Assembly (NCBI GenBank): GCA_017506865.1
Contig: JAFCMP010000048.1
Coordinates: 62,001 to 126,000 of the forward strand
Source of the DNA: Tribonema minus
Lineage: Eukaryota; Sar; Xanthophyceae; Tribonematales; Tribonemataceae
Length of the DNA: 64,000 nt
Reading direction: 5' to 3'
How positions within the stretch are numbered: position 1 is the first letter of the stretch; every line of letters begins with the position of its first letter. The translations under genes and the position numbers were made by a program. Positions 44,523 to 56,800 of the stretch are shown here, in pieces. Under the pieces are notes generated by a model. The model saw only the letters and a program-made list of their open reading frames with translations. It had not been told where the DNA came from and searched no databases.

Positions 44523-46647
44523 CAGTAGCTTCGCATGGCGTTGTCGCTGTCGTCGCAGTTGATAGGAAGGCGGCCGGCTGCGGGTGGGCTGGCGTCGCGC
44601 GCCGCGCGGCGCGATGCGTGCGCGAGCGCGAGAGCGTTGCGGGAGCAGCGCTCTGAGCTGCGGAACGGTGCGCACGGCAAGTCCGCTGCCTGCACTTGGT
44701 GCCACCGAGCCCTGGCAAGGACACGCAGCAGTGGCAAAGGACACGCAGCAGTGGGCGGCGCTACAGCTCCACTTGTGTCAAGTCTGCCAGCGGCGTCTGG
44801 GCTTGTGCCTCTGCATACATGCGAACCCATTTAAGCGGCCATGTTTGTCCTTCAAGCAGCGCACATGAAAGCACAGTGCTGCTCAGGGCCGCTCAGTCGC
44901 ACGGGGGCGGCGCTAGCGCCGCCTGCCACGCTCTCAGCAGCACACGCCGCTGCAGCGCGCGCAGCGCTAGCTCTGGGCATGTTATGTATGGCGTGTCAGC
45001 GCACAGCGGCACGAGCGAAGGTGCCGCCGCAGAGCTGGCAGGCTTTGTGCGGAGGTCCACGGCAACTCGTCTCGCCTGCGAGCCATATGTCGTACATGCA
45101 TACGTAGCTGGGAGCTGGGGGCATCGCTGCCGCTGCGCAAGAGAGGTGCAGGTGGCGCGCCGCGCTAGGTTGCGCGCACCGCGGAATGCTAGGCTGCGCA
45201 AGCTGCGCCATTCGCAGCTGCAGCTGCTGGATGTAAGGCTCGAGGCCCTTGACATCATGGCAGAGGGTGGTTGTCTCAGTTGCGCGCAATCACAATGCGT
45301 TGAATGGCACCCTGTGGGGGTGCAGCGGGGGTTAGGGAGGGGGGCATGCCTGAGGGAACCCGCATCATGCAGCTGCACGTTGCATGTAGTGCAATTCCTG
45401 CACCCTGGTTCTGTTTACGTAGACGTGAGGGGGCACAGCATAGCGCCTTTTCCAATGGCAGCGACAATGACTATCGGAGATGAGACGATAGACGTTGCGT
45501 CAACTCCTATTTGTAGGGAGGCGATAGGTAGGAAGTTGAAGTTAGCATGCGCGTCACATGCGGTGGTGACGCATCCGAAACACACATTGGGACATTGTTG
45601 TCGCACATAAAATAGACTGACTGCACCCCTGAAAGTATGACGTGCAGCACATTGCACCAGCTTCCCTCTCTGATCCCGTTCCAATTTGAGATCTGTGTTG
45701 CACATCATGACAGTTTGCACCGGCATATCATGGGCTAGCGATGTTGACGACAGATATGGAGTCTGCATTAGGCTAAACTTGCCGCATGCAGCACGCTAAT
45801 CTGCAACGGCGACGGCAGGAGATGTGAGTATCTGTGTTGCGCACATGTTAAAGTTGCTTGTTGCTGTTTGATGCTTGGCAGCACTGCAGGTTACGCATGG
45901 GTACTGTTGCGTTCGCTAATTGCACATTCTGAAAGCTGCCGAAGCGCATATGTTGACTGCTATCAATGGCAGCGTCTGACAGCGCTGATGTAGTAGTAAT
46001 CAAGATCTAAACGTCTTCCTTGCCTGTATTGTAGGGCTTCAGGCACCAGACCAACTTCAACTGCTTTGAGGATCATACCTTGAGAGTCACACTTGACGGC
46101 CACGAGCGCTCTCAGAGCATTCCTGTTGCGAAATTGCCTTGACGTGGCAGGCGAGCAGCAGATGAGCAGAGAGGCTGATGCTTGCGGCTGGGTAGTGGTA
46201 CGCCACTGCAGTGCTTGCTGTGACCGGGACTGAAAGTAAGTGTATATTTACAGGTTGGGGACTGGGGTGGTGACGCTCCGCTTAGGACTTGAACTTGCGG
46301 TCCTGCGGCTAGGACTTGACCCCCCTGACTACAGGGGGACTACATCCAGCCTGTAGAGCAACAACAACTGCAAGACGGCATGGTAGCAGCGCTCCTCGGC
46401 TTGACAGTGCAGCAGTGCCCGGCGTGCTAACTAGCACTGCGTGCGCCGCCAGAGCCTCCCACTCGCATCAATATGCTTGAGGCAGTTGCCTTCAAAGCCT
46501 GCACGCTGCACCTGCAGCAGCAACGCTCAGCACCCCCTCACACACACAACGTGACAGCGCTCGTCCAGCCTGCGGCCACCATGCCCCCCTCCTCCATCCG
46601 CTTCTGTCACGCCCGCGCCGCCTTTGTACACGTCCATCGCCAGCGCT
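44523..46647. other. Region with a possible minus-strand gene
   Basis: Some minus-strand pieces look like exons but cannot be joined: GLEPYIQQLQLRMAQLAQPS (about 45190-45250, before a GTGCGC donor), ALRALQRRVLLRAWQAAL (about 44905-44960), and a terminal EAQAQTPLADLTQVEL before TAG near 44770. Upstream, MCNTDLKLERDQRGKLVQCA (about 45650-45710) could be another piece. No family recognised. The stretch 45800-46640 shows nothing. Confidence 0.25.
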
Positions 46648-48736
46648 TCACACCACCACGTAAGCAGCCGCAGTACTCGGCCTGCTCTCCGCCGCCGCCG
46701 CCGCCGCTGCTGCTGCGCGCGCCGCGAACGCCTCGTCCGCGCGCCTCCGCAAGCCCGCGCTGAGCTGCCTCTGCTCCAGCGCCTCGCGCGCGCCCGCCGC
46801 CGCGCTGTGCTCGCGCGTCACGCGCAGCGCTTCCGCGACGGCGCGCGCCTGGCGCGCGTCGGCGCGGCGCGCGGCCTGCACGGCGCCGTCCGCGCGCCTG
46901 CGCGCCTCAGCGCTCAGCAGCGCCTCCTCCTGCGAGCAGCGCGCAGTGGCGGCGGCGGTGGCGACGGCGGCGGCGGGGTGGTGTGTTGCTGATGCGTGCT
47001 GCATGGTGCGAGTGGCGGTGACGCTCGCCTAGGGTGCCGTGCACTAGCGTGGCATGGCGTGCTTGTCGAGCAGTGGTGATGGCCGTGAATGTGCGCGTTC
47101 GGGCCACCAGGAGACAGTGCTGCCGCGCGAGTGCGCGCCCAGGTGTTGTTGATGCAACGCATCTCAGTACCTGTATGGCATTGATTCATCTCGGTAGCTG
47201 TACGGTATGAGGTACGACATTCAACGATCTTTTTGATTCATTTTTCATTCACTGTCGTACAGGTACCGAGATGCGATGCGTTGACAACACCTGGGCACAC
47301 ACGCGCAATGGGCAAGCGCGGCACGTCCGGTCAACTGCTGCTGCAAGCGCGTGTGCACCTGACGTGTTACCTCTATAATGACGCACACAACTGCCAGCAT
47401 CGAGGTGCTCCATACAGCAGCTTGCAGGCAGATGGGTGCATGCCGGCAAGGTTCTCAGCAGCAGTTGTCACAAACACTTGCGGCGCCTTTACAAAACAAA
47501 GATTACCACCATCAGCGGATGCAATGGAAGAGGGCATGCGATTCGTGAACCCGTATCTCTGTGTTGACCGTGCAGCAAGCAACAACAACTTGTGAGCTGA
47601 CAGAGGTGCAGCGGGACAATCTGCTTCAACACCAAATAATTGCAACGGCAAGCGCACCAGCTGCGTGACACAACATACCTGCCCCATCAGCAGCGCGCCC
47701 TCCTCCGCCACCCTCCGCTGCGCGTCGCGCAGCGCCGCTGCCGCCGCCACCCTGGCCTGCGCCCCCTGCACGATGCCTGCCTCGGCGCCTTCCACTGCGT
47801 GCGCGCCGCTTCCGTCCCGCACATCATCGCCGCCGGCGGTGCTGCAGGGCGCTTTGGCGGCGCCCGCAGCAGCGAGCATCTCGCTGAGCAGCGCTGCTTC
47901 GCCGTCTGCGATGTCGTGCTGCGCGCAGAAGGCGACGGCTATGGCGTGCAGCGCTGCGCGCTCGCGCCCCCGCGGGAACTTCAACTCCACGTCGCGCGCC
48001 ACGCCGTCGTCGCCGAGCACCGTCACCGTTAACAACACACTTTCTCCAGATTCAAGAATTTTGGTGGTGATGCTGCCAGCAGGGCTCAGTGGCCGGCCGT
48101 CGAAATACTCTAGCGTTGGGAGGGATGCGATGAGTGCGCTGCTGTCGTTGTCAGCGGGGCGGGGGTTGCCGCGCAGGTCGAGGGAGCGGAGGGAGGGGGG
48201 CAGAGCGCCGAGTTCGATGTGTGCGATGGCGTTGTTGGAGAGGTCTAGCAGCACGAGTTGGCGCAGCTGCTGCAGGCCCTGCACCTGTATGAGAGGGCGG
48301 ATGACAAAAGGCAGTGGTAGGTATGGTACGCGTCAGTGCCACCGTTCCACGCGAACCACCGGCAATCGTGTCAGTGTGCCATATGCTGCACCTGGGTACA
48401 GCTCACAGCACAGGCTGGGCCGCAGATGTAGTCAGCAGTGGGAGCTTTCAAGTGTAAAAATGAAGGTGCTATCATCAGCTTTTAAGTGTGAAAATGCAGG
48501 TGCCATCGTCAAAGCTTGAGCAGCATACTGCCTAGATGTCGTGTACCTCTGATATCTCATTGTGGCTGAGAGACAGGAGCTCCAGCGAGCAGAGGTTGTC
48601 GAGTCCTTCTATTCGTTGAATGCAGTTGTGCTGCAGGTACAGTTCCGTCAGCGCTGTGAAGGGCTCCAGGTTGTCTATTTGACATATTCGTAGCCAAGAG
48701 AGGTCCAGGGCGGTGCGAGACAGAAGCTGCTCGATC
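46648..48736 (-). CDS. LRRC46-like leucine-rich repeat protein (flagellar)
   Basis: Three exons on the minus strand: 48736-48547, 48284-47679, 46929-46648. The first begins at an acceptor, so one or more 5' exons are missing (an ORF continues to 48945 but looks non-coding). Leucine-rich repeats run ALDLSWLRICQIDNLEPFTA, LTELYLQHNCIQRIEGLDNL, SLELLSLSHNEISEV, QLVLLDLSNNAIAHIELGAL and PPSLRSLDLRGNP, followed by LPTLEYFDGRPL, the cap found in LRRC46. The repeat order and the ELGALPPSL block fit LRRC46, a protein linked to sperm flagella in animals. The remaining 200 residues are Ala/Arg/Glu-rich and probably form a long coiled coil. The exon 3 end is uncertain. Presence of BBS2 in the same window supports a flagellar role. 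Confidence 0.75.
47129..47310. repeat. Fold-back element with the 28-bp motif in its loop
   Basis: The left arm (about 47129-47176: GCCCAGGTGTTGTTGATGCA, ACGCATCTCAGTACCTGTA) is matched in reverse complement by the right arm (about 47258-47310: TACAGGTACCGAGATGCG, TTGACAACACCTGGGC). A partial second copy of the arm, ATCTCGGTAGCTGTACGGTA, lies at 47189-47208. Between them is ACGATCTTTTTGATTCATTT with TTCATTCA, also present at 37530. It lies in the last intron of the LRRC46-like gene. Confidence 0.8.
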
Positions 48737-48945
48737 CTGGCACCAGAGACACAACGAGGTCGAAAGTGGAATCGGATGTTGCAGGTTGCCAGGTCGAACC
48801 TTGCGTTGCAGGCAATACAGCAGTGAATATGCGTCGAAGACAGGCAGGAAAGCAACACCTGCAATTTGTGCTCCGATTCAAAGGATAGCGACCCAGAAGG
48901 TGAACTCACGTTGCATCGTCGTCCAGTGTGCTCCCTGGTAAACAA

Positions 48946-49197
48946 CGGTCTAGAATCAGCCTCAAGCTGATCTTGTGCTGCGGTTCCGGCATGGACAATG
49001 ATTCGCCAGAGACCCTGATTTAGGCACCGTTGCGCGAGACCCCCTCAAACCCCATCCTTCAACTTCAACTCTCCGTCTAGCTGTTGCAGGCGAGGATTGT
49101 CCTTCCCACGACCACTGGTTGGCTTGCATCTGAGGTCGGTCTGACGTGCCGCCAGCAGCGCAGCCCACTGGACCCGCTTCTTTGGCTCTGAACAAAC
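48946..49197. promoter_or_regulatory. Likely shared 5' region of the LRRC46-like and YchJ-type genes
   Basis: The two genes diverge. The missing first exon of the LRRC46-like gene should lie here or just to the left, so the intergenic space is at most about 250 bases. CATCCTTCAACTTCAACTCT is at 49053. Confidence 0.35.
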
Positions 49198-50052
49198 ATG
49201 CACCCTCGATTAACTACATGTGTTGTATGCCTCGCGGCTATGCTAGCACGGGCTCGGGCATTCGTGCCTGCTGCTGGGCTTATCACAAAGGTATGCCGAG
49301 CACCTGCACTTAGCAGCAGTACGAACACGCTTAGCATGGCGACAAAAGGCTTCGGTGCGCCTCAACAACCCAAGAAGCCGCGAGACAAAGTGCCCAAGGA
49401 TGCTTCCACGGCCTGTGTCTGCGGCAGTGGCAAGGCTTATCAGGTACACTGGTGCGCCATACAGCATGCATTCACAACATCAAAGAGCATTGTGGAATGC
49501 AGATATACATGCTGTGCATTACCGGTGTCCCAAGCTTGACCGCACAAGCAGGAATTACGCACTTGACGAACAACCCTCCAACCACTGCAACTGCTATTTG
49601 TGTCGCGATGCCAGGACTGCTGCAGGCATTACCACGACGGCACGCGGTTCGCGCCCGACCCCGTCGCGCTCCTGCGCTCGCGCTACAGCGCCTACGCGTA
49701 CCGACTCCCAGACTACATCATGGCCACGACGCACCCCGACCACGAAGACTACAAGCCTGCGAAAGACAAGGCAGGGGCCAAGGCGTGGCAACAGAGCCTC
49801 CTCAACTTCTGCGACGCGTACACGTTCCAGGGGCTGCAGCCGGGCGCGCTGGAGCTGGAAGACGACGGCGCGGTTGCTTTCTTGAACTTCACCGCGAAGG
49901 TCAACGCGCTGTCGCAGCGGCTGCAGTTTGTGGAGCGCAGCAAGTTTCTGTGCGGCGGCGACGGGCGCTGGCTGTACGTGAGCGGCGACGCGGACTTCAC
50001 TCCGGAGGTGCTGCTGGAGTCGGGCCAGTTTGCGGACGAGGACCAACCATAA
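49198..50052 (+). CDS. Plastid-targeted SEC-C motif protein, YchJ/UPF0225 type
   Basis: Two exons, 49198-49443 and 49615-50052, about 228 residues, phase 0. Exon 1 encodes a signal peptide (MHPRLTTCVVCLAAMLARAR) ending AFVPAAG, the typical Phe-containing cleavage region of complex plastids, then a transit-like part. The mature protein starts with a zinc-binding SEC-C motif split by the intron: CVCGSGKAYQ-DCCRHYHDG. After it come APDPVALLRSRYSAYAYRLP and DYIMATTHPDHEDY, the family core, then GAVAFLNFTAKV and ERSKFLCGGDGRWLYVSGD. This is the layout of bacterial YchJ, whose function is not settled. The intron (171 bases) is short and free of junction copies, unlike most introns in the window. 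Confidence 0.88.
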
Positions 50053-50704
50053 TAGTCACTTCCAGTACACCTATACACGGCATTGGGTTTTGGTGCAGTC
50101 TCTTTGTGAGCGTCTGCAGTGGCGTACGTGTCTTGATGCGCGTCAGCTTGCAAGCAGCATACTGCTCCACTGCACATGGCCGCTTTCTTGGTAGAACGGC
50201 ATGCAAGTGCTTTGCAACTGGTGTCTGAGGCATGGTCAGAATTATTACCGCACAAGCATGCAGTGCACATGTCTATGTCTGCTATGCAGCTGTGTGACGT
50301 TGACTCTATCAGCAGCCAACAGGGTCACGCTGATCAATCATGCCTTATTTCATTTTGGGACAACTGGCAACATTTGTTTGCAGCAGCAACAGGGGGCCAA
50401 AGTCGTAAACAGCAGCATTGTGCAGGCGTGTGTAGGGACAAAAAATGCCAGTAATATTTAGACAACAGTGCGACATGCATCTGTCAGCCTCAATCCATAT
50501 CGCTCTCGCGCTACCAAGGCACGCCGGCTTTGCACGCACAAGAAAACATCATTACAAGGCCTGCCTGCGGCGCCGCAGCACGCCGAGCACTGCTGCGCGT
50601 TTTCACTTCAACTTTGCCCCGCACTTGACCATGGGCGTTCTATGTACTCCACCCCCCCGCCTCATTATGCGACTGCAGCCAGCGCTGGCTGTCAGTGCTC
50701 AGCA
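50053..50704. other. Intergenic stretch between convergent genes
   Basis: No exon is recognised. It separates the stop codons of two converging genes by about 650 bases. Confidence 0.5.
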
Positions 50705-52807
50705 CTAGTACAGGTCGTCAAAGAGGTCATCTCGTACCGCGCTCATGGGCTCTTGGCTCGTATCCTTGCTGTAACCGCCAGCGCCAAAGAGGCCGTCATT
50801 GGTGCCGGGGAAGACGACGTCCGCCAGCAGTCCTGTGCGTGGTTGAGGGGAGGGAGGGGGGGGGGGGGGGCAGCCATTCCGTCAGGCAACTGTGGCAATT
50901 GGGTGGAGTGGATGAAACGAGGAGGGCGCGCATTCGCGGCGGCGGCGACAGGTGCACACTGTATGGGGAGATGGAGATGGTGATGCTCAGCGTAGCGCCT
51001 GCAGAACACATTTCTCCACATGGGTCGTCAGCTAGCGGCCGGGAACTGATGGCGATCACACGCTGCTGGCGAGCGATTTCTGCAGCCGCGAGGACGGCGC
51101 ACGTCATGCACCACTCTTGACGCCCCTTGTACCGGTTAAATCTTGTGCAGCACGCTGAAATGCGCACACTCCACTGTTGGCTCTCTTGTGCCAAGTCGCC
51201 GCACTTTAAATGCTGGTTACAACAATGCGAGAGACACTGCTTGCGCGGCACGTGCACTGCACACACACACACACAAACCAACGCACGTACACCAATGCGA
51301 CTCCGACGCATGTCGCCAGCGCGGAGCTCTGCCTGTTGAAGCCGCTGCTGTGCAGACAATCGACGTGTGCCGAAGTCCAACGTCACACACACACACTGTC
51401 AGTCTTGTCCGATATCATGGACCGGGCCCAACAAAAGGTTGAGGTTCTGGTGAAAGATGGCGCAACACACAGTGCCAAACACCCAGGGTGGCGGCTGAAC
51501 CTCCACCCTTGCGCCAAAAAGGTTGCACCCCGCCAGTTGCGCCATTCGCGCCCCAATTGAGCATGTCTGGCCAAGGCGCAAGAGGCGCAACTTCATTGAC
51601 CTCAAGCGGTTCCGCACTTTGCGCCACAGGGCAAAACTGGGTTTAGTCTCAGGGCAGGGGGCGGGCGAGATGCAGATGCAGGTGGACACATGGCACTTGT
51701 GGTGGTTCGCAGCACAACTGCCCCTAGTAAGGCAAGACTAGTGTCATTGGCAAGAACAACAGCAGCATACGGCGGCCTGCGCTTCCCGGCGGGCACCGGA
51801 TTCCGGGCGGCACGCAACAGCACACACAGCCCTGAAAGGCGCACCAGTTTCCCGTACGCCCATCTTGCGGGTAGGGTCACCACCGTGCATACGCCGCCAC
51901 AGCGGACGCAGCGCCTGCAGAGCGCTCCGCCCCACCAGCAGACGCTGAGTGCACTGACTGGCAACGAAAGCACGGACCTACATACAACACACACGACATG
52001 CAGCTCACGTTCAATGTCGTCGTGCTCCACTCGGTCCAGCTGCGCGGCCAGCACGTTGCTGCTGTGAGCAGCGGCCGTCACGACGTTGCGCCGCCTGCGC
52101 GCCCCCCTCTGCGGCGCTGGCGTGTCCGCCGCCCCCCTGCTGAGCCACTGATGTACCATCGCCTGCTCCTCCTCGTCCGTCCTGCCGTAGCACCGCTCCG
52201 GCGCCTGCTAGGTGCAATGGGGGGGCGGAGTGGAATGAACATGTCAAATGACAGCATGCACACAGGTAAAAGCAAAGTCGCTTGAGGAGATCTACTGAAG
52301 CAAATAAATATGTGGCACGCATAACATGATCAGTCCTGGAAAGCCGGATAAAGCTCCTGGCGATATGTGGCACGCATAACATTATCAGGCCCTGGGCGAC
52401 AGCACTGCGCAGTCCAGGCTGCTGCACGTGCGTGACTAGGCAGATCGAGCACTCACCTTAAAGCGAGGGCCCGGCGTGGGCACAGCCTTCCTGACAGAGA
52501 GACCACCCAGTGGCACCTGCCTGCCAGGCGTCGCCTTCTCGAGCCGCACAGGCTTCAGCGCGCTAGCCTTGCCACCCCCCCCGTTCAGAGCGCCAACCTC
52601 GTTCGAGATATCCCCCAGCACACGCCGCTTCGGCTGAGCGCTCTGTAAACCCTTGCCCATAGACATCGGCGCTGCGTTCTCGGCATCGTAAGGGACACCG
52701 GGCGTGGTTGCCTCCCTGCTGCCTAGTGCCTTCTTCTTACGTGCTGTGTGCACTGGGAGGTTGTCTTGGAAGCTCACATTCATGTCTCGAGGCTTCAGCC
52801 CCAGCAT
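50705..52807 (-). CDS. Destruction-box protein, possibly securin-like
   Basis: Four minus-strand exons with compatible phases: 52807-52457, 52204-51995, 51636-51501, 50832-50705, about 274 residues. Exon 1 is Lys/Pro-rich and unstructured with a clear destruction box, QPKRRVLGDISNEVG (R-x-x-L-G-D-I-x-N), as in mitotic cyclins and securins, and several TPG/TPGP sites. Exon 2 gives ERCYGRTDEEEQAMVHQWLS and a basic patch. Exon 3 gives EVNEVAPLAPWPDMLNWG. Exon 4 ends SAVRDDLFDDLY. There is no cyclin box. The D-box suggests turnover by the anaphase-promoting complex; a basic N-terminus with D-box and acidic C-terminus recalls securin, but family membership is inference. Exon 3 rests on phase and composition, and its donor (GTTCAG) is unusual. 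Confidence 0.5.
52303..52396. repeat. Two-unit tandem repeat in intron 1 of the D-box gene
   Basis: ATATGTGGCACGCATAACAT followed by GATCAGTCCTGG (52309) or TATCAGGCCCTGG (52365). Confidence 0.85.
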
Positions 52808-53861
52808 TGCTATCGCTGCTGCTGCGCAGGCAGCGAGGCCCAGGAGGCCTTACGTCGTCTGCTTGCGCTGCTCTCGGGCTATATGGCACGTTGGAGAGTG
52901 GCAAGAAAGTGACGGTTGAACATTTTACACTTGAAGTCCAGTTGAGGTACGATGCTTGCATTTTCAGGAAATGATTTGCTGAGGTTGTACAGCAGCTGCA
53001 CAGATCTGCAAGCACAAGAGGCTTCACATTCATTATTCACAAAGTCACATTCAAATGTGAGATCAAGATGGGGTTGCAGCACACACAAGAGTCTGTGACG
53101 AGACTTGACACAAAGAGAGGCCATGGCATGCATGGATCATGTGTAGCCAGCCGCATACTTTATCGATGGGCAGATCAGCATGTCGCACATTAAGTTGGAA
53201 AACATGCCTTGCCACTTGTGAGCAACTTGATGTTACAAGGAGGAAATGGCAGATGCTCACAAACCCCCCACAGCAGAAGTTGAGCACACTGCAGCGTGGG
53301 ATGAGCGAGTCAGATGGTGGCATTCTAGCAGCGTGCCGCGCTGCTGTCGGCGTCCCGCGCATGCAGACAGACATGCGGATGGCACGCCCGAGTCACACAT
53401 GCGCAACGCAGCCCCCGCCCCTCTGCTTGTGAAAACCAATACTTTGCAGTGCACGAGCGGGAAGAGCGCGCCAGTCGAACATAAACTCAGTCGCGCGTCC
53501 GAAACCAGAAGGCACACCCGCCGCCACATGGCTCAGCAAAAGAGTTGCACCGATGCGCGCCGCCCCACGCTTTTGACACTAGCACATACACACTGCTGGA
53601 GTACACGAAGGGCGGCCGCCTTGGCGGCTGCTTGGGGGAACAAGGGGGGCCCGTGGCGATGACGCACTAGGCGCTCTCTAACTGTACACGGATGGCTGCG
53701 GCAGCACGCGCGCCGTCCGCTGAACGGCGAGGCAGCAGCGCCCGCGTCACCCTCTGAGCGGCCGTCGCGTTGCGCTCGTGCGGGCGCCGCGTCGCCGTCA
53801 GCAGCAGCTGTTTGCTGAGCAGTGATGCAGCGAGCGCGCTCCTCCTCCTCCTCCTGCTCAC
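52808..53861. other. Intergenic stretch, nothing recognised
   Basis: No exon or repeat identified. Includes the upstream region of the D-box gene and the downstream region of the PP2C gene. Confidence 0.45.
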
Positions 53862-56800
53862 TCAGCCGCTGGCGCGTTTGTCCGACGGCTGCAGCGCGAT
53901 CAGCAGCGCGGAGATGTCGTCCCTGCAGGCGAGATGAGAAAGAATAGAGAGCTTGATGAAGGAGTGGCCGGAATGCTACCAGAGACTGGCTCTGTGTATG
54001 CATGACAGGATGCAAGCAGTACCACCACTGTCGGCGGTGACAATTGCACGTGAAGATTTCTTGTGGGGCACAAGCTCTGCACAGCGACAAACGCCGTCGC
54101 ACCGTCATCAGAAGATTGTTGGTGACCAGCACCAGAGGCCGTCGCGACGCCGCTGTGCCGCGAGGCGTAACCTCAGCGTGCACTTACGACTCGGCCAGCC
54201 AAACACACACACACGGGCATTGCAGCCAATGCTCGAGCGGCGAGGGTCCCTGTCCCCGGCGTTACGCAGACGCCAGCGCGAACGCGCTTGCGCCGACTGC
54301 CACCAACAGCGCGCCAGCATCAAAGACTCGCACAGCAGCAGCTGGCGCGCAGGGCTCCCGCGCACGCAGTCCCACGCGTGCCGGCACCCCGACCGGACAG
54401 TGCCGCACCTGTAGACGCCGACGCGGTGCGCCCACCGCGCGTTCGCCAGCGACACGAGCGCCTCGCACGCGCCGGCAAGCGCCGCCGCCGCCCCCACCCC
54501 CGTCCCCCCCTGCCCCCCCCCCTGCCGTCCCCCCCCCGCCCCCCGCGCCATCTCCGCATGCACCAGCTCCACCGCCTCGTCCGTGGACACGAATGTCCAG
54601 ATGCCGTCGCTCGCGAGCAGCAGGAAGAGGTCCGTGCCGCGCGTGAGGCGCCACGCCGTGACGACGGGGTCCGGCACGACGCCGACGCGCTTGACGGCGA
54701 GGTCGCCGAGCGAGCGCGACATGGCGAGACCAACCATGGTCTGCTGCGCGTCCAGCCTGGCGTGCGGGCGGGGAGGCGGCGGCGCGTGCGCTGTGAGAAG
54801 TCGTGCGCTCGTGAGAAGCTGGCGCCTGTGTCAGCCGCAGCGATGTGTGGTGGCGGCGGCGCGAGCGCGCATGAGAAGTGTGGCGGCTGTGCTGGCCGCA
54901 GCGACGTGTGGTAGCGCTTGTGAGAAGCCGGCTGCTGTGTCAGCCACAGCAATGTGTGGTAACGGCGATGCGTGCGCTCGTAAGCAGTCGACCGTGTCAG
55001 CCGCAGCGATGTGTGGTAGCAGCGATGCGTGCGCTGGTGAGCAGTTGCCCGTGTCAGCCTCGGCTATGTGTGCGGCAGCAGCGACAGACGAGTATGCCCA
55101 GCAGAAGCTGACGGTGTCGGCGTCAGCGACGCGTGCGACAGCCGCAGCACACGCGCTTACAAGCAGCTGCTGCGTAGCCTCACGAGGAGAGCGACATGGC
55201 GAGCCCCACTGCGTGTGCGATGACGCGTAATTGTGCGCGTATGCGCGCATCATCAGTCATGCAGCTGAGAAATGTCATCACGGGCACGGTGTCCGCAGTA
55301 ATGTCAGAGCGCCCGCCACAATTCATTTGGTGAGGGGGGTACACGAAGTTCTGGATGTGCGCGTTTCGTACAAAACAGACATGTATTGATCTGGCGTAGA
55401 CGCCGCTTCTGCAGTCTTGATCACGAAGGAGACGTTGTGAGCTACGCCTGATAGCATGCTGGGGCACACACGTCCTGTTGCTCACCATACTGTGCGCTGC
55501 TGAGTGATGACTGCAGCGGCCGTCTCGCAGTGGGCGCAGGCTCACTACGCACTCCCGGTCCTCTGACACACATCAATAGCATCATCTTCGCACGTAGAAA
55601 GGCTCCAGCACATTTCGATGGCAGATCAAGCACACAGTTCATCCTGCCTCAGTAATGAACACAATCTCTGAAGCACTTGTGTACTTCAATGTGTACTTCA
55701 ATTCAAGTGCTTATGAATTTATGTGTACGGCCCGCTCGTTCATGCTGCTGAGCTGACTGCAGCGCAGGGTTGACAGTGCCCCGGCATGCTTACTTTCCGC
55801 TCCCGCTGCCCTAAGACATCAGGCGGCTTGACATACACGTGCGCTCCAGCAGTGAACCTTATCATGGCCATGAGTACCCAGGGCTGCTTGCTCCGTTCTC
55901 AGACACTACCAAGCACTGCAAAACATCACCGTAAACACCCCTCCCTGGCTCACCAAGATGAGCTGCTGAGCCCCCGTATGTGCTTCGTACTCTGGCACCC
56001 TTGCACTGCTGAGCGCTGCCGCAGAGGCCCTGTACATGCATACCCCCCCCCCTTCCTTACTCACCACACTCTGCTGCTGAGCCCCGGCTGCGGCGGCGGG
56101 CTCACAAACCCCCCCATGCCCAGTATCCGCTCCCTCTCCTCGGGGACGTCCGGCGTCTGGTCCTCCGTGAGTTGCACAGACTTCACTTCCTCCTCCCCCC
56201 CCCCTCCAAGGTGCGCCGCCGCGACCGCCCGCGAGTCCCCGCAGTTGGCCACCCACATGAGATCGCCGCGCACCAGCGCCACAACCGCCGTGGTGCCGCC
56301 AAACACAGCCTGGACCTTCACATATGGGGATGGGGCAGAGGGGGGTTGGAGGGGGTGCAGGGTTGGGAGGGGGGGAGGAAGTGGGGTGAGGGGGGGAGGG
56401 GGGACATGCGGGTGCTGCGCTTGCGCACGCTGGCCGATTGCATCATCAACAGACGGCGCACGTGGTGCACCTGCACAGGCATTACACAACTACTACAGCA
56501 ACTGAGCTTGTGCCGTCTCAATGCTGCCTGTTAACTGCATCTGCGCCCGCTGATGGCAGCTGCGCAAGGCAGAAACTGCGCAACCTTCGTCAGCCTGGCC
56601 GGTTGTGACAGTGCTCACCTCTGGTTGCTCGAGCAGCATGTCATTCACGCCCACGAACGTCTGCATGCGCGAAGCGGGCAGAACAGCGCAGACGTCCTGG
56701 GTCAGCACTTGAGCAAGTGTGCTGCAGCATCAGGCTTCAGCTCAATGACAGGTCACTCTAGTACGGTGCACAACAGCTGCAGCACGAGGTGCGTAAATGG

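Noticed and set aside
45415-45768. Minus-strand ORF of 117 codons
   Set aside because: Only its first third looks like protein and no splice partners could be fixed; mentioned as part of the uncertain 44.5-46.6 kb region only.
48737-48945. In-frame N-terminal extension of the LRRC46-like protein
   Set aside because: Residues are Cys/His-rich and unlike the family, and a good acceptor (GTGCCAG) lies at the point where LRR-like sequence begins.
51000-51085. Extra D-box gene exon (EIARQQRVIAISSRPLADDP)
   Set aside because: Its phase does not fit between exons 3 and 4, which join well without it.
55790-55860. Candidate PP2C exon reading VYVKPPDVLGQRER
   Set aside because: The exon before (ending SSRVW, phase 2) joins perfectly to 54756 to give RVWLDAQQTMVGLAMSRS, the family norm; adding this piece breaks the motif and has no good acceptor.
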